The notes below the pieces were generated by a model, which did no database searches, was not told the DNA's origin, and saw only the letters and a program-made list of their open reading frames with translations. From contig CAZKBP010000025.1 in assembly GCA_964551015.1 (NCBI GenBank), positions 1 to 64,000 on the forward strand: DNA of 64,000 nucleotides, in the 5' to 3' direction. This stretch comes from CAZKBP01 sp964551015 (GTDB lineage Bacteria > Bacteroidota > Bacteroidia > Cytophagales > Microscillaceae). A program made the translations under genes and the position numbers. Below are positions 44,913 to 53,183 of the stretch, one piece after another; position 1 is the first letter of the stretch; every line of letters begins with the position of its first letter.

Positions 44913-45902
44913 CTATTGATAAATAATCCGCTTAAAATGCTGTCCGCTAGGGCTTTGCACAACGAGCGTGTAGAGTCCTTTGGGTTGTGCAGAGAGATCG
45001 AGGTCAATCAGATGAGCACCCTCAGCTGATGGAATGTCTTTCTGCCAGATCAATTTACCTTGATAGTTTAAGATCTGAAGACGAGTTATCACGAATAACT
45101 CCGAAACTTTCAATTGCGTTTTGCCTCGTGTGGTAGGATTAGGGTAGATTTCCAGAGATACAGCTTCATCAAGAAACACAGACTCAATGCGTGAATAATG
45201 CTGCGTACCATCCTGGTCTTGCTGTCTCAAACGATAATAGTTGATGCCAGTTGCCGGATTGAAGTCTAGGTAAGAATAATATTGAGATTGATTGGTTGTG
45301 CCTGCTCCTGAGACAATCCCAATCGTTTGCCATGTGATTCCGTCTTGGCTTCGCTCCACAGCAAAAAAATCATTGTCTCGCTCACTACGTGTAGACCAGC
45401 TCACGAGTACTGTTTGGTTCTTTGGCTCTACTGAAAAGTCAAACAACTCCACAGGGAGCGTTGCAAAAGTGCCAAAACCATCACAATCATCGGGGCAGAT
45501 TACATCTCCATCGGCTGCTCTCCATACTGTGGTTTCACCAATTTGGATGTTATTGCTATTACCGCCTCCTGTACCTTTGAGGATGCTTCCCCCGTTGAAC
45601 ATGTCAATTCGTGATCCTTCGGGGAAGGCAATCTTTTTGCCAGTTTGAAAAAATAAAGTCCCTCTTACTTCAACACGAACAGGATCACCGGTAAGTGTAG
45701 TAGGGTTTCCAGCAGAAGCCGTTACACGTACTGCATCGCTTGCTCTAAGGATCACGATATCTCCTCCTCGTGGAATCCTCCCCGCAGACCAAGTGCTGGC
45801 ATCTTCCCAATCGCCATCGCCAGTAGACTCGAGGATTGCCTGCGCAGACACGGATTGATAAACCAATAAAAAAAACCAAAATAGGGTGATATTTCTAACC
45901 AT
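44913..45902 (-). CDS. Secreted protein with T9SS type A sorting domain
   Basis: A 329-residue exported protein: signal peptide (ending VSAQA), a beta-rich N-terminal region (DGDWEDASTWSAGRIPRGGDIVIL) of the G8-like/DWxxxxTW kind common in Bacteroidota surface proteins, a fibronectin-III-like domain (LPVELFDFSVEPKNQTVLVSWST, in part) and a C-terminal sorting domain (EIYPNPT...GLYTLVV...FKRIIYQ). Small and without catalytic motif; probably adhesive or structural. The 'LPVELFDF' linker before the FnIII-like domain is typical in this phylum. Confidence 0.82.
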   Translation of the reverse strand: MVRNITLFWFFLLVYQSVSAQAILESTGDGDWEDASTWSAGRIPRGGDIVILRASDAVRVTASAGNPTTLTGDPVRVEVRGTLFFQTGKKIAFPEGSRIDMFNGGSILKGTGGGNSNNIQIGETTVWRAADGDVICPDDCDGFGTFATLPVELFDFSVEPKNQTVLVSWSTRSERDNDFFAVERSQDGITWQTIGIVSGAGTTNQSQYYSYLDFNPATGINYYRLRQQDQDGTQHYSRIESVFLDEAVSLEIYPNPTTRGKTQLKVSELFVITRLQILNYQGKLIWQKDIPSAEGAHLIDLDLSAQPKGLYTLVVQSPSGQHFKRIIYQ

Positions 45903-46258
45903 AGTGGATGTAAATAAGTGATTGCTGATTTACTATCACTATGACCAAAGCAATACCAGATTTTTAAGCATCTGTATATCAATTATTTACAAATGAACTG
46001 TGGATTTATTTTCTCAATTAGAGAACTTGGAATACAAATAAGAAAATAGGATTTTAGAGGGTTTAAATAGCTCATTTTGAGTATTTGGTATGAAATACAA
46101 CTTACCGGAGACCAACCAAAAAAAATCAGGGATGAAATACAGGTTTTACTCGGATCGGATGACCCCAGCTAAGCCCTATGGGCATAATAGGAGGGATTTT
46201 AAAGGGTAAAACCTTTCCCAATGAGAGAATAACGCGATTGCGACACGAAAAGAATACC
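45903..46258. other. Intergenic region with a hairpin element
   Basis: No gene seen. ATGAAATACA occurs twice (about 46090 and 46132). Beyond it lies a 74-bp stem-loop element (see separate entry). The rest is A+T-rich. Confidence 0.5.
46141..46214. repeat. 74-bp stem-loop element
   Basis: AGGTTTTAC (46141-46149) and GTAAAACCT (46206-46214) are a perfect inverted repeat. The interior holds a second hairpin GCCC-TAT-GGGC and a direct repeat CGGATCGGAT. It could be a structured RNA or a miniature inverted-repeat element. It lies downstream of the receiver gene on the minus strand. Confidence 0.45.
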
Positions 46259-46645
46259 TTACCTATTTAATTGGAAGGTGGTCGACAGAGCCAGTTCTAC
46301 GGCAAACTCTAGCTCACAGGTTTTGAAGGGCTTGATGATATAATTGACCAGTGGCGTTTGCTTGGCTCTCTCGAAGACGTTGGCATCAGCTTCGGAAGAG
46401 ATATAAATAACCGGCACAGGATAATACTGATTAATCTGTTTGACGATGTCTATTCCGTCTTTTTTTCCTTTAAGTTTGGTTTCGGCAATGATTAAGTCTA
46501 GTTTTTGGCTACGAGCAGAGCGCATGGCTGTGTCTTCTGTGCTAGCAATCATGAGGTTCAGTTGAGCCAGGCCGTATAAGGCTTCCTGAATATTTCTGAG
46601 GGATTTTTTATCCTGCTCCAAGATAAGAATATTAGTCGCTTGCAT
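46259..46645 (-). CDS. Stand-alone receiver domain with Glu at the phosphorylation site
   Basis: A 128-residue CheY-like domain from ATG 46645 (MQATNILILEQDKK); the 28-codon upstream extension is poor. The fold is clear, with K105 in YIIKPF and Ser83 for the conserved Thr. The phosphoacceptor Asp is replaced by Glu55 (LIIAETKLKG), and the acidic pair reads E10-Q11-D12. Glu often mimics a phosphorylated state, so it may be constitutively active or a decoy. No kinase or output domain is attached. Confidence 0.85.
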   Translation of the reverse strand: MQATNILILEQDKKSLRNIQEALYGLAQLNLMIASTEDTAMRSARSQKLDLIIAETKLKGKKDGIDIVKQINQYYPVPVIYISSEADANVFERAKQTPLVNYIIKPFKTCELEFAVELALSTTFQLNR

Positions 46646-47141
46646 AGGGGTGTTTGTTTTGGTTTTTGAAAGACTGGTACTCGTGTATGAGCGGACCAGT
46701 TTGGCGATTGAAAATAAAGGGATAACCAAGCTTCGTAAGATTTTAGAGAAACAAGGAGGTACTTGTTTTCATTCCTTGTCCTGTTTTCACGTAAAATATC
46801 GCAGAACCTCCTAGTCTTAACGGTTTGTATCAGGGAAATATACATTGACCAATATCTCATCTAAAGTACGAATTACAAGGAAAAGAAGCTACTGAAATTT
46901 GCCAACAGTACTTTTTCCTTTGCTGATTCAGTTTTTTAGGCTGTCAAGATTCTCCATCCAGTACATTTCTACAATAAAAGCAACTTTAATTTCAAAATAA
47001 GATTAAATCTCAAAAATGGAATATATTCTACTTAATAAAAACATTTCATTTTTCATTAAGATTAATATCCTGATTTTCAAATATTTAGCTGGGTGGCACA
47101 TTTTTGATACTATTACAGGTAAACACAAAAACCTTATTGCG

Positions 47142-47324
47142 ATGAGCTTGAAAGAAGACTTAAACCCCAACCCTAACCAACTGAAGGATCAAGTGATCCG
47201 AGTTCAGGAATTGATATTTGACTTTACTAAGCAAATGTCCGAATTGAAAAGAAAGCTAGACCTGTTTGATAAAAACATGGAATACTGGCCTACCGTAGAA
47301 AGCAACTCGACTCACCTTATGTGA
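47142..47324 (+). CDS. Hypothetical small protein, 60 residues
   Basis: Hydrophilic protein from ATG 47142 (MSLKEDLNPNPNQLKDQ) with one amphipathic helix (VIRVQELIFDFTKQMSELKRK) that could dimerise. A longer frame from 47016 adds an A+T-rich, poorly coding start and is not used. Followed by a terminator. No family recognised. Confidence 0.5.
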   Translation: MSLKEDLNPNPNQLKDQVIRVQELIFDFTKQMSELKRKLDLFDKNMEYWPTVESNSTHLM

Positions 47325-47357
47325 GATAGACAACCGAATCAGCCCTAATTAGTTACT

Positions 47358-47404
47358 AACCCTTTTCATATGGCACCAGCCCGCCGTCTGAAGAGGGTTT
47401 TTTC
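47358..47404 (+). terminator. Terminator with long loop after the 47142 gene
   Basis: AACCCTTTTC/GAAGAGGGTT (47358-47367 with 47390-47399), 22-nt loop, T-rich tail. Confidence 0.6.
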
Positions 47405-47479
47405 TTTGAGGTCATTTCAGATGACGAAGTATCCATCAGAAAGCTTGTTATTTCTAGGGATAATGATTTTATTCCTTAA

Positions 47480-47637
47480 AGCTTGTTTAAATTTTAGGTT
47501 CGAGAGCGAAAAAGTTCAATTTTGGGTTCTGATAATATAAAATTTTGAAGTCATAATGGCATTATGGCTGAAAAATTTTATGAAATCAGGTTCCAAAAGT
47601 GGGCTTTTGCAGCCCGAAGATAATTTTTAAACAAGCT
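47480..47637. repeat. 158-bp palindromic (MITE-like) element
   Basis: The ends AGCTTGTTTAAA and TTTAAACAAGCT are perfect inverted repeats. Inside, further pairs nest symmetrically: CTGAT...ATCAG, ATAAAATTTT...AAAATTTTAT, and a central CATAATG-G-CATTATG hairpin. The whole could fold into one long imperfect stem. No coding frame. It ends 22 bp before the VOC start, so it lies in that gene's leader. Confidence 0.6.
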
Positions 47638-47659
47638 CTTACCTAAATCAAAATCTGTC

Positions 47660-48628
47660 ATGACCTCAACTCATTATTCCGCCTTAATCCAAGGTAATTT
47701 ACAAGCGATTAGCATTGTTAGTAATCATTGGGAGCAAAGTATGCGCTTTTATCGAGAGGCATTGGGCTATCAATTGTTAGACGAAGGTTGGTTGAGTTTA
47801 GCCCAGAAAAAAGCATTTGGAAATCATCTGGGGCATTATGCTATTCTGGGTTATGAAGAAGGATCAGTGGTTCGCCTCTTAGAACTCGAGGACAAAAGGG
47901 CTTTGCCCAATCGCTTCTTAGCCCGCCCCTGGGACAATGGTTTGGCGGTCTTCGAGGCAGGAACACCCGACATAGAGCGGGCTTACTGGAAAGTACTTCG
48001 AACGCGTTTTGGAGCTACTACGGTTCCAGTGGAGTTTGAGGCAGAAGGGCCAGAGCCATTGGGCAAGGTAGCCATGAAAAGTACGGGTTTTATCGGCCCA
48101 GTAGGGGAGCAGGTGTTTGTCACACAAATTCTACACAGAAAAGGTGGCCAGAGTTTACTCCAAGAATCCTCCGTAAAAGGCATTAATACGCCCTTGAATG
48201 TGGTCATTTCTATGAAAAATCGCGAGCCTATCGAGCAATTCTGGGAGAAAATCTTGGGCATACATCCGGTCAATGACTTACCACTGCGCCAGCCCGAAGC
48301 AGCGATGATCATGGGAGGGCCCGCAGACATGGGCTTTGACATGCTCCTGATGGGGCACGGTACGGAGCGCATTGGTTTAGAACAGCATGTCTACGGCACT
48401 TATCATCCTGATTACAGCTATGAAATTTTTCCTTGTACTTTCGAGAAAACGGGTCTGGCCTCGGCCGCCTGGCGTTGTCCTGATCTGGGAGAGGCCGAAA
48501 AACGTTTTCAGGAAAATGGCTATCAGATCATCAGTCGGGTAGCATTGCCCCTGAGATCCAAAAGAGAAACTCCAGCCGTGGTAGTAGTAGGCCCTCTGGG
48601 CGAAATTATAGAGTTAGTCGAATCTTAA
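47660..48628 (+). CDS. Two-module VOC-family protein
   Basis: A 322-residue cytoplasmic protein with two VOC modules (about 10-150 and 175-322). Module 1 starts LQAISIVSNHWEQSMRFYREALGY; module 2 has NVVISMKNREPIEQFWEKILG and ends VVVGPLGEIIELVES, with Glu ligands near each end. It resembles the VOC gene at 22612 in layout and could act in the same pathway. It stands alone, its leader carrying a palindromic element. Confidence 0.85.
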   Translation: MTSTHYSALIQGNLQAISIVSNHWEQSMRFYREALGYQLLDEGWLSLAQKKAFGNHLGHYAILGYEEGSVVRLLELEDKRALPNRFLARPWDNGLAVFEAGTPDIERAYWKVLRTRFGATTVPVEFEAEGPEPLGKVAMKSTGFIGPVGEQVFVTQILHRKGGQSLLQESSVKGINTPLNVVISMKNREPIEQFWEKILGIHPVNDLPLRQPEAAMIMGGPADMGFDMLLMGHGTERIGLEQHVYGTYHPDYSYEIFPCTFEKTGLASAAWRCPDLGEAEKRFQENGYQIISRVALPLRSKRETPAVVVVGPLGEIIELVES

Positions 48629-48872
48629 TCTTCATCAAATCCTTCACGATTTTCATTCCACATTTATCACTCTGAGCGTAGGATAGGGGCTTCCCCTCTT
48701 GTAAAAGGGGAGCGAACCCTATTTTCAAATCGCTCTTCTCGGTCTAATATTGCGCTATACTTGTGGCAGTAATTGAATGCTTACTCAAGTAATTTCTGCT
48801 TAGAAAAGGATTCTAAACCAAGAAACCAAACCACGAGAAATTACGCTATTAAGCACAGCTAAATTGACCAAT

Positions 48873-49031
48873 ATGAAAAATCGAGAAGAAATAGAAAAAA
48901 CTTTAACCAGTGCCAGAGAGATCATAGAAAACTCTCAAAAACTGAGACAAGAAGCCCAGGAACATTTCAAAAAAATCTTAGGGAGTCGCTACCAAAATTA
49001 TCAAAACCAGTCCACCTCCAAAAGTTCTTAA
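48873..49031 (+). CDS. Small hydrophilic helical protein, 52 residues
   Basis: Reads MKNREEIEKTLTSAREII and continues as a charged amphipathic helix, then a Gln/Ser/Asn-rich tail ending in KSS. A 7-bp hairpin (GAAGCCA/TGGCTTC, 49032-49049) begins immediately after the stop. Coding is suggested by composition; no family known. Confidence 0.45.
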   Translation: MKNREEIEKTLTSAREIIENSQKLRQEAQEHFKKILGSRYQNYQNQSTSKSS

Positions 49032-49675
49032 GAAGCCATTTTTGGCTTCAAAGGCAGCATAGATACCTCTGATCTGTCGTTCGTAACAAAAAAGCGTTGT
49101 TCGTCACATTAATTTGTTTGTGAGAGCAGACTTGCTTTTCTTTGAAACAAGCAATTTAAGCTTTTCTTTCATAGCAGTTATTGGTACTCAATAAATGCCC
49201 AAGTCAGTTCTCGCCCTCCTATTATCCTTCAACTGGCTTCGGGCATTTATTTTTTGTTTTCGGTAAATCGCTCACCTTAGACGAGGGGCAAATTTCCGCT
49301 CATCTGGCAATTTTTCTGATCTTTATTTAAATAAAGGGAACAGCCTATGATCTCAAGCTAATCATAAAAATACTTTCTATTAGACAAGCACGCACCTACT
49401 GTGCGTATGCGTACGATAGCAGGAGGGAAGCGATCTCGAGAGGTTACTTACGATTTGGAAGAAACCAGAGAAATCTTAGGCTAATCTTTATTCATTCCAT
49501 CTATCTTTGATCTCTCTGATTTAGAAGATCAGACCAAGAAAAATATAGAGATGGTATTGCCTAAAAAAGGATTACTTAACATAACAAAAATTATAGAACT
49601 GAGATAAATAAGGTTAATTATGCGCTTAGACTTTTTCCTCATTTTTTTTGTTATCAAAAAAACACTATAAGTATC
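49032..49675. other. 644-bp stretch without a clear gene
   Basis: Contains a strong terminator (49190-49256) with no coding gene ending before it, a CGCAC/GTGCG hairpin near 49390-49405, and short frames such as 49407-49484 (MRTIAGGKRSREVTYDLEE...) that look like gene debris. Nothing recognisable. Confidence 0.5.
49190..49256 (+). terminator. Long-stem intrinsic terminator without an upstream gene
   Basis: AATAAATGCCC/GGGCATTTATT (49190-49200 with 49241-49251), continued by AAGTCAGTT/AACTGGCTT, a 21-nt loop and T-run. About 160 bp after the small gene at 48873, so it either ends that transcript or a separate small RNA. Confidence 0.75.
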
Positions 49676-50266
49676 ATGGAATCAAGCATCACTATTGCCC
49701 ATACTGAATCAATTCCTTTGGATCACAAGGGAAAATTCACGCGTGAATCCTTGCTCATTTTTTCAAACTTAAACCCAAACATCCAAGCCGAACTAGACGA
49801 AAACGGAAACCTGATCCTTATGAGCCCAACGAGTACTGAATCTGGACGTGCTTCTGGAAAATTTTATACTAAATTGGCTATCTGGGATTATCAAAACGGA
49901 GAACCGGGTGAGCTATTCGACTCCTCCACGGGATTTACCTTGCCTGATACTTCCGTGAAATCACCAGATGCGGCTTGGATTGAGAAATCTCGCTATGCTG
50001 CTTTGGAAAAAAGTGAAAAAAAGAAATACGCCCGGATTGTTCCCGATTTGGTAGGCGAAGTTTGCTCGGAAAGTGATCGTTTTCAAAACACTTACGAGAA
50101 ATGTAAAAAATGGCTCGCCAATGGTGTGAAAGAAGTATGGTGCATTGATCCAAGCGTAAAAATCATTTTGCTCAGGAAAAATAAAGAAGCTCACTTCGAG
50201 GCTGATGAGGTCGCTAGCTCCGATTTGCTTCCTGGATTTAGCATGAAAGCAGCTGATTTTGAGTAA
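49676..50266 (+). CDS. Uma2-family endonuclease-like protein (DUF820), second gene
   Basis: A 196-residue Uma2 protein. The helix-strand start includes LDENGNLILMSPTSTESGRASG. The core has KSPDAAWIEKSRY (the conserved Asp, about 101-113), VPDLVGEVCSESDRF (E-x-x motif, about 125-139) and the KCKKWLANGVKEVWCIDP helix-strand. It is closer to the main cyanobacterial/Bacteroidota Uma2 type than the 10397 gene. Monocistronic; role not established for the family. Confidence 0.87.
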   Translation: MESSITIAHTESIPLDHKGKFTRESLLIFSNLNPNIQAELDENGNLILMSPTSTESGRASGKFYTKLAIWDYQNGEPGELFDSSTGFTLPDTSVKSPDAAWIEKSRYAALEKSEKKKYARIVPDLVGEVCSESDRFQNTYEKCKKWLANGVKEVWCIDPSVKIILLRKNKEAHFEADEVASSDLLPGFSMKAADFE

Positions 50267-50345
50267 TCTTTTTCTGAATATCGAGAAATTTTTGATCGTG
50301 AATTTTCAACAAGGCTTCAAAAAAGATCAAATCTTTATTTAAGAA

Positions 50346-50377
50346 AAAAACCAACCCGAAAGCTCAGGCTGGTTTTT
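50346..50377. terminator. Bidirectional intrinsic terminator
   Basis: AAAAACCA/TGGTTTTT (50346-50353 with 50370-50377), extended by a CC/GG pair, between the convergent Uma2 gene and copy C. Confidence 0.72.
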
Positions 50378-50528
50378 CATACGGGATTCAAAAAAACAAA
50401 AGACTAGGCAGAAATTCAGGTAGCAGTTAACCAAATATGAAATTCAAGTTGGCTTGAGTTTTTTTTATTTGGTATTTTCAAAACTCTACCCCGAAAACTG
50501 TCTACTAATTAGCTAACTGCCTACTGAT

Positions 50529-50888
50529 TCAAGCGGCTGCATTTAAATCTTGCTTTCCTTCCTCTTCCTCCTGCTGGGCTTCTAGTAGGGAGATCAGCTG
50601 GTAAAATTTTTCGTCAATGCGGGCTACATCACTCGCCCTTTCCATCTCGCCCATTTTCGCTAGGTTTCTCTTGTAATAAAGTAAGGCGGTAGAAATGATT
50701 TTCAGGTCTTCTAAACTAATGTTGAGCTTAGAGCGTACAGGCTGATTTGCTCTTAAGTGTGAATCTTCAGCTGAGGAAGTTTCGCGCTCTTTTTGGCTAC
50801 TCTGAGGCGCCAAAGCCATACGCTCGTGGAACATATCTGCCAAACGCAATAGCATCGTACGAGGAAAAGTTAGGGTGGTGCTGACCAT
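50529..50888 (-). CDS. Small paralogous-family protein, copy C
   Basis: A 119-residue protein from ATG 50888 (MVSTTLTFPRTMLLRLADMF), the start that aligns with copies A and B; 13 more upstream codons are not conserved. Core: RSKLNISLEDLKIISTALLY, then YKRNLAKMGEMERASDVARI, IDEKFYQLI. Closest to copy A. It has a strong promoter and sits head-to-head with an XRE repressor gene whose promoter overlaps its own. Confidence 0.75.
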   Translation of the reverse strand: MVSTTLTFPRTMLLRLADMFHERMALAPQSSQKERETSSAEDSHLRANQPVRSKLNISLEDLKIISTALLYYKRNLAKMGEMERASDVARIDEKFYQLISLLEAQQEEEEGKQDLNAAA

Positions 50889-50970
50889 AATTTTAGTTTT
50901 AATATTTTGAGTTTTTAAGTTCTTCACAAATCTTTCCCTTCTGTCTTTTCAGGGATATTTCAAATTTAAA

Positions 50971-51001
50971 TTGCTTAATATCTGAGCTTTTGCTAAATTT
51001 G
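50971..51001 (+). promoter_or_regulatory. Promoter of the XRE gene
   Basis: TTG 50971-50973, 20 bp, TAAATTTG 50994-51001: both elements fit. RNA would start near 51008 and cross the opposing promoter of copy C. Confidence 0.5.
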
Positions 51002-51005
51002 TAAA

Positions 51006-51037
51006 CAAATATAAGGCATTATTTTCATATTTGCCAA
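51006..51037 (-). promoter_or_regulatory. Promoter of copy C
   Basis: Minus strand: TTGGCAA at 51037-51031, 17 bp, TATATTTG at 51013-51006. The same arrangement as the promoter at 28231, which serves copy A. Confidence 0.7.
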
Positions 51038-51059
51038 ATGATTAAACCAAAATTTTGAT

Positions 51060-51383
51060 ATGTTTTTTAGCGAAAACCTCAAATACCTCCGAAAGCACAA
51101 AAATGGCGGCCAAAGTCAGGAGAATTTAGCAGAAAGCTTGGGATTGACCCGAGCTACCATCATGGCCTATGAAAGCGGCCGAGCCGAACCGCGGCTGGCT
51201 GTATTGAACAAGATCGCCCTCTATTTTGACATCAGTCTAGAGGAACTCATTAATGTACACTTAGCAAAGCGCAACCAACCGGAGCTTAAATCCGAAGACG
51301 CAGAACAGGAAGAAAAGGAGGAGGAAGAAGCCGAACGGAAAATCAACCCGATCCTAGGCGTTTGGATCGTGATGGCTTCCTGA
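51060..51383 (+). CDS. XRE-family transcriptional regulator
   Basis: A 107-residue repressor-like protein. The helix-turn-helix (about 5-62) reads NLKYLRKHKNGGQSQENLAE, then LGLTRATIMAYESGRAEPRL. After it comes a highly acidic linker (SEDAEQEEKEEEEAE) and a short hydrophobic end. Its promoter overlaps the opposing promoter of copy C, so it is a good candidate to repress both itself and copy C. Confidence 0.88.
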   Translation: MFFSENLKYLRKHKNGGQSQENLAESLGLTRATIMAYESGRAEPRLAVLNKIALYFDISLEELINVHLAKRNQPELKSEDAEQEEKEEEEAERKINPILGVWIVMAS

Positions 51384-51629
51384 GGATAAGCGAAAACACG
51401 GGATTCAAGACAATTTTTACACACGAATTACCCTCATCCAGTCAACCAGCGCATTTTCAAATACAGGTATTTTACTCCAAACCACTTCCATTGGATTTTC
51501 TTTAAAACTAATTGGTTAGAAAAATCATCTCATGGTTAGAGATTGTCAGAAATAAACTTCAATCACTACCTCCGGGCAGGTATAGTATGGTAGAAAGTTG
51601 CAACTCTCTTAGAAGTGTTTGGTCTTTTA

Positions 51630-52304
51630 GGAGAAAAGTGCTTCATTTGGGTATTCGACTATTCACTCAATCACAAAACTACGAAGAAGCGAATTTTACT
51701 GTCCTCCTCTCTGACCGTAGTGGCGGTTGTCATCGCCTTCTTGTTTTGGCAAGGAAATTCTCCCGGCGAAGAAAGAATCTTTACCCAAGTCAAAAAAGAA
51801 TTCATAGCCGCTCTGAACCGCTCTGAGCTCATCGATAAGCTCCGCAACAAACAATCTGAGCTAGATAAGGCCACTTCTCAATATACACAAACCAGGCTCG
51901 ATACCACCCTGGAATTGCGAGAAGCCCGCGATGAGTTGGTCAATCTCAAATTTGCCCAGCAAGAGAAGAGAAGGCTCCACAGTGTCGGGTTGGGATCCCG
52001 TGGTGGCGACCTTGCCCGATATGTCCGTGATGGTTTCTCGAACTTATATCAATGAAGTAGATATTCGTAAAATCAAAAGGGGACAATCGGTCAAAATCGG
52101 TTTGGATGCTTTCCCAGAAAAAGAACTCATAGGCAAAGTCATTAATGTAGCCAATGTCGGCGAGCAAACGAGGCACAGATTTTAGCTGGGGTGAAGCCAA
52201 GAGAGCAAGTGCTCATCTCTCGCCTCGCCGAACCAGAGAGTTATCAATTGGTAACTTTACCAGAAAAGAGTAAACCAGCATCCACCTTACAAAGTAAAAA
52301 GTAA
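51630..52304 (+). pseudogene. Decayed HlyD-type efflux adaptor gene
   Basis: Pieces of an RND/ABC-exporter periplasmic adaptor occur in order but in different frames: the membrane anchor (KRILLSSSLTVVAVVIAFLFW), the start of the coiled coil (RSELIDKLRNKQSELDKATS), the beta domain (SGWDPVVATLPDMSVM; EVDIRKIKRGQSVKIGLD) and the C-terminus (GVKPREQVLIS...), stop at 52302-52304. The lipoyl part, the second coiled-coil arm and the barrel-proximal part are missing, so there were several internal deletions as well as frameshifts. Non-functional. Confidence 0.82.
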
Positions 52305-52311
52305 ACCTCCA

Positions 52312-52848
52312 TGTGGAATCGTTACTTTTCTAACCTAAGTATTGCTTGGAAGGCCAGTGCGACCAACCGACTGATTTATTCTTTAATCTGCTCGATGCAC
52401 AGATTGCTTACGAAATTGCTTCAAAAAATTTAGCTAATAATGACACTATATTTAAGATCGGAGAGGGGCGTTTCAATTTGGGAAAAATTGCAGAAAACGA
52501 TCTCCTCCAACTCAAACCTAACATTATGAATTCTTCTCAGCAGGTAACTTAAGGTTGAACTTTGAACAGGAAATTTATCTGAAAGTCAGGCAGCTAGATA
52601 TCCTTCGACAGCGACTTCAAATCGCCAAAGAATCTGATGGGATTGCCCAGAGAAGATACTTTATAGCCCAGCAACGCTATCTGATTGCCAAGATTTCTAT
52701 TACAGACTTGAATATTGCTTTGCAGGAAAAAGACATTGCTAAGCGAGAATTTCTCAGTGCTATGCGCAACTTTTGGCGTGCCTATTACGAAATTCGGCGG
52801 CTAACGCTCTATGATTTTGAGCAAGACCAACCTATTAGATACGAATAA
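52312..52848 (+). pseudogene. Decayed TolC-family outer-membrane efflux gene
   Basis: Two C-terminal pieces of a TolC protein lie in different frames: FFNLLDAQIAYEIASKNLAN...GRFNLGKIAENDLLQL (frame of 52346) and then YLKVRQLDILRQRLQIAKES...ISITDLNIALQEKD...FWRAYYEIRRLTLYDFE (frame of 52555), separated by a stop and a 2-base shift near 52552. The N-terminal half is absent. It follows the adaptor remnant by 7 bp, so an intact adaptor-TolC operon once existed here. Confidence 0.85.
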
Positions 52849-53059
52849 AACTCAGAAAGTTTTCCCAATTTAAAATTTTCATCTTGAAATAAAAGAATCT
52901 CCTTTTTTATTACAAAGTAATCATATTCTAACTTTTATCATAATTAGATAGATATTCTCAAAAAGGGAAAATGTTGCTACATTGATTAATTGAAAATTAC
53001 TGATAATCAGAGCTTTACGTAACTGGTATAATTTCAGTACAAGAGAGAATAGTTCACAG

Positions 53060-53083
53060 CTCAACGCATAGCTGGTTGAAGAA
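53060..53083 (+). repeat. 24-bp dispersed repeat, copy 2
   Basis: Matches the complement of 15-38 with one mismatch. Here it can fold as CAGCT/AGCTG or TCAAC/GTTGA, and is followed directly by a terminator, so it may be the 3' part of a small RNA. Confidence 0.5.
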
Positions 53084-53117
53084 AAAAAAAGCCCGCCTTT
53101 CAGAGGTGGGTTTTTTT
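53083..53117. terminator. Bidirectional intrinsic terminator
   Basis: A-run, CCCGCCT/AGGTGGG stem with a G-U pair and T-run (53084-53117), between the TolC remnant and the leftward amidohydrolase gene. Confidence 0.8.
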
Positions 53118-53183
53118 GTTTTAAAGCTTTTATCTTTCTTGGTAATATCTCAAAAAGATATGAAAGAGAAATTCTCGAGTCTT

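Larger units (their letters stand above)
47325..47659. other. Intergenic region: terminator plus palindromic element
   Basis: Holds the terminator of the 47142 gene and the 158-bp palindromic element just before the VOC gene. No gene seen. Confidence 0.6.
52849..53183. other. Intergenic region with repeat and terminator
   Basis: No gene seen; an 88-codon minus-strand frame across it contains the terminator and is rejected. Holds copy 2 of the 24-bp dispersed repeat and the shared terminator. Confidence 0.6.
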
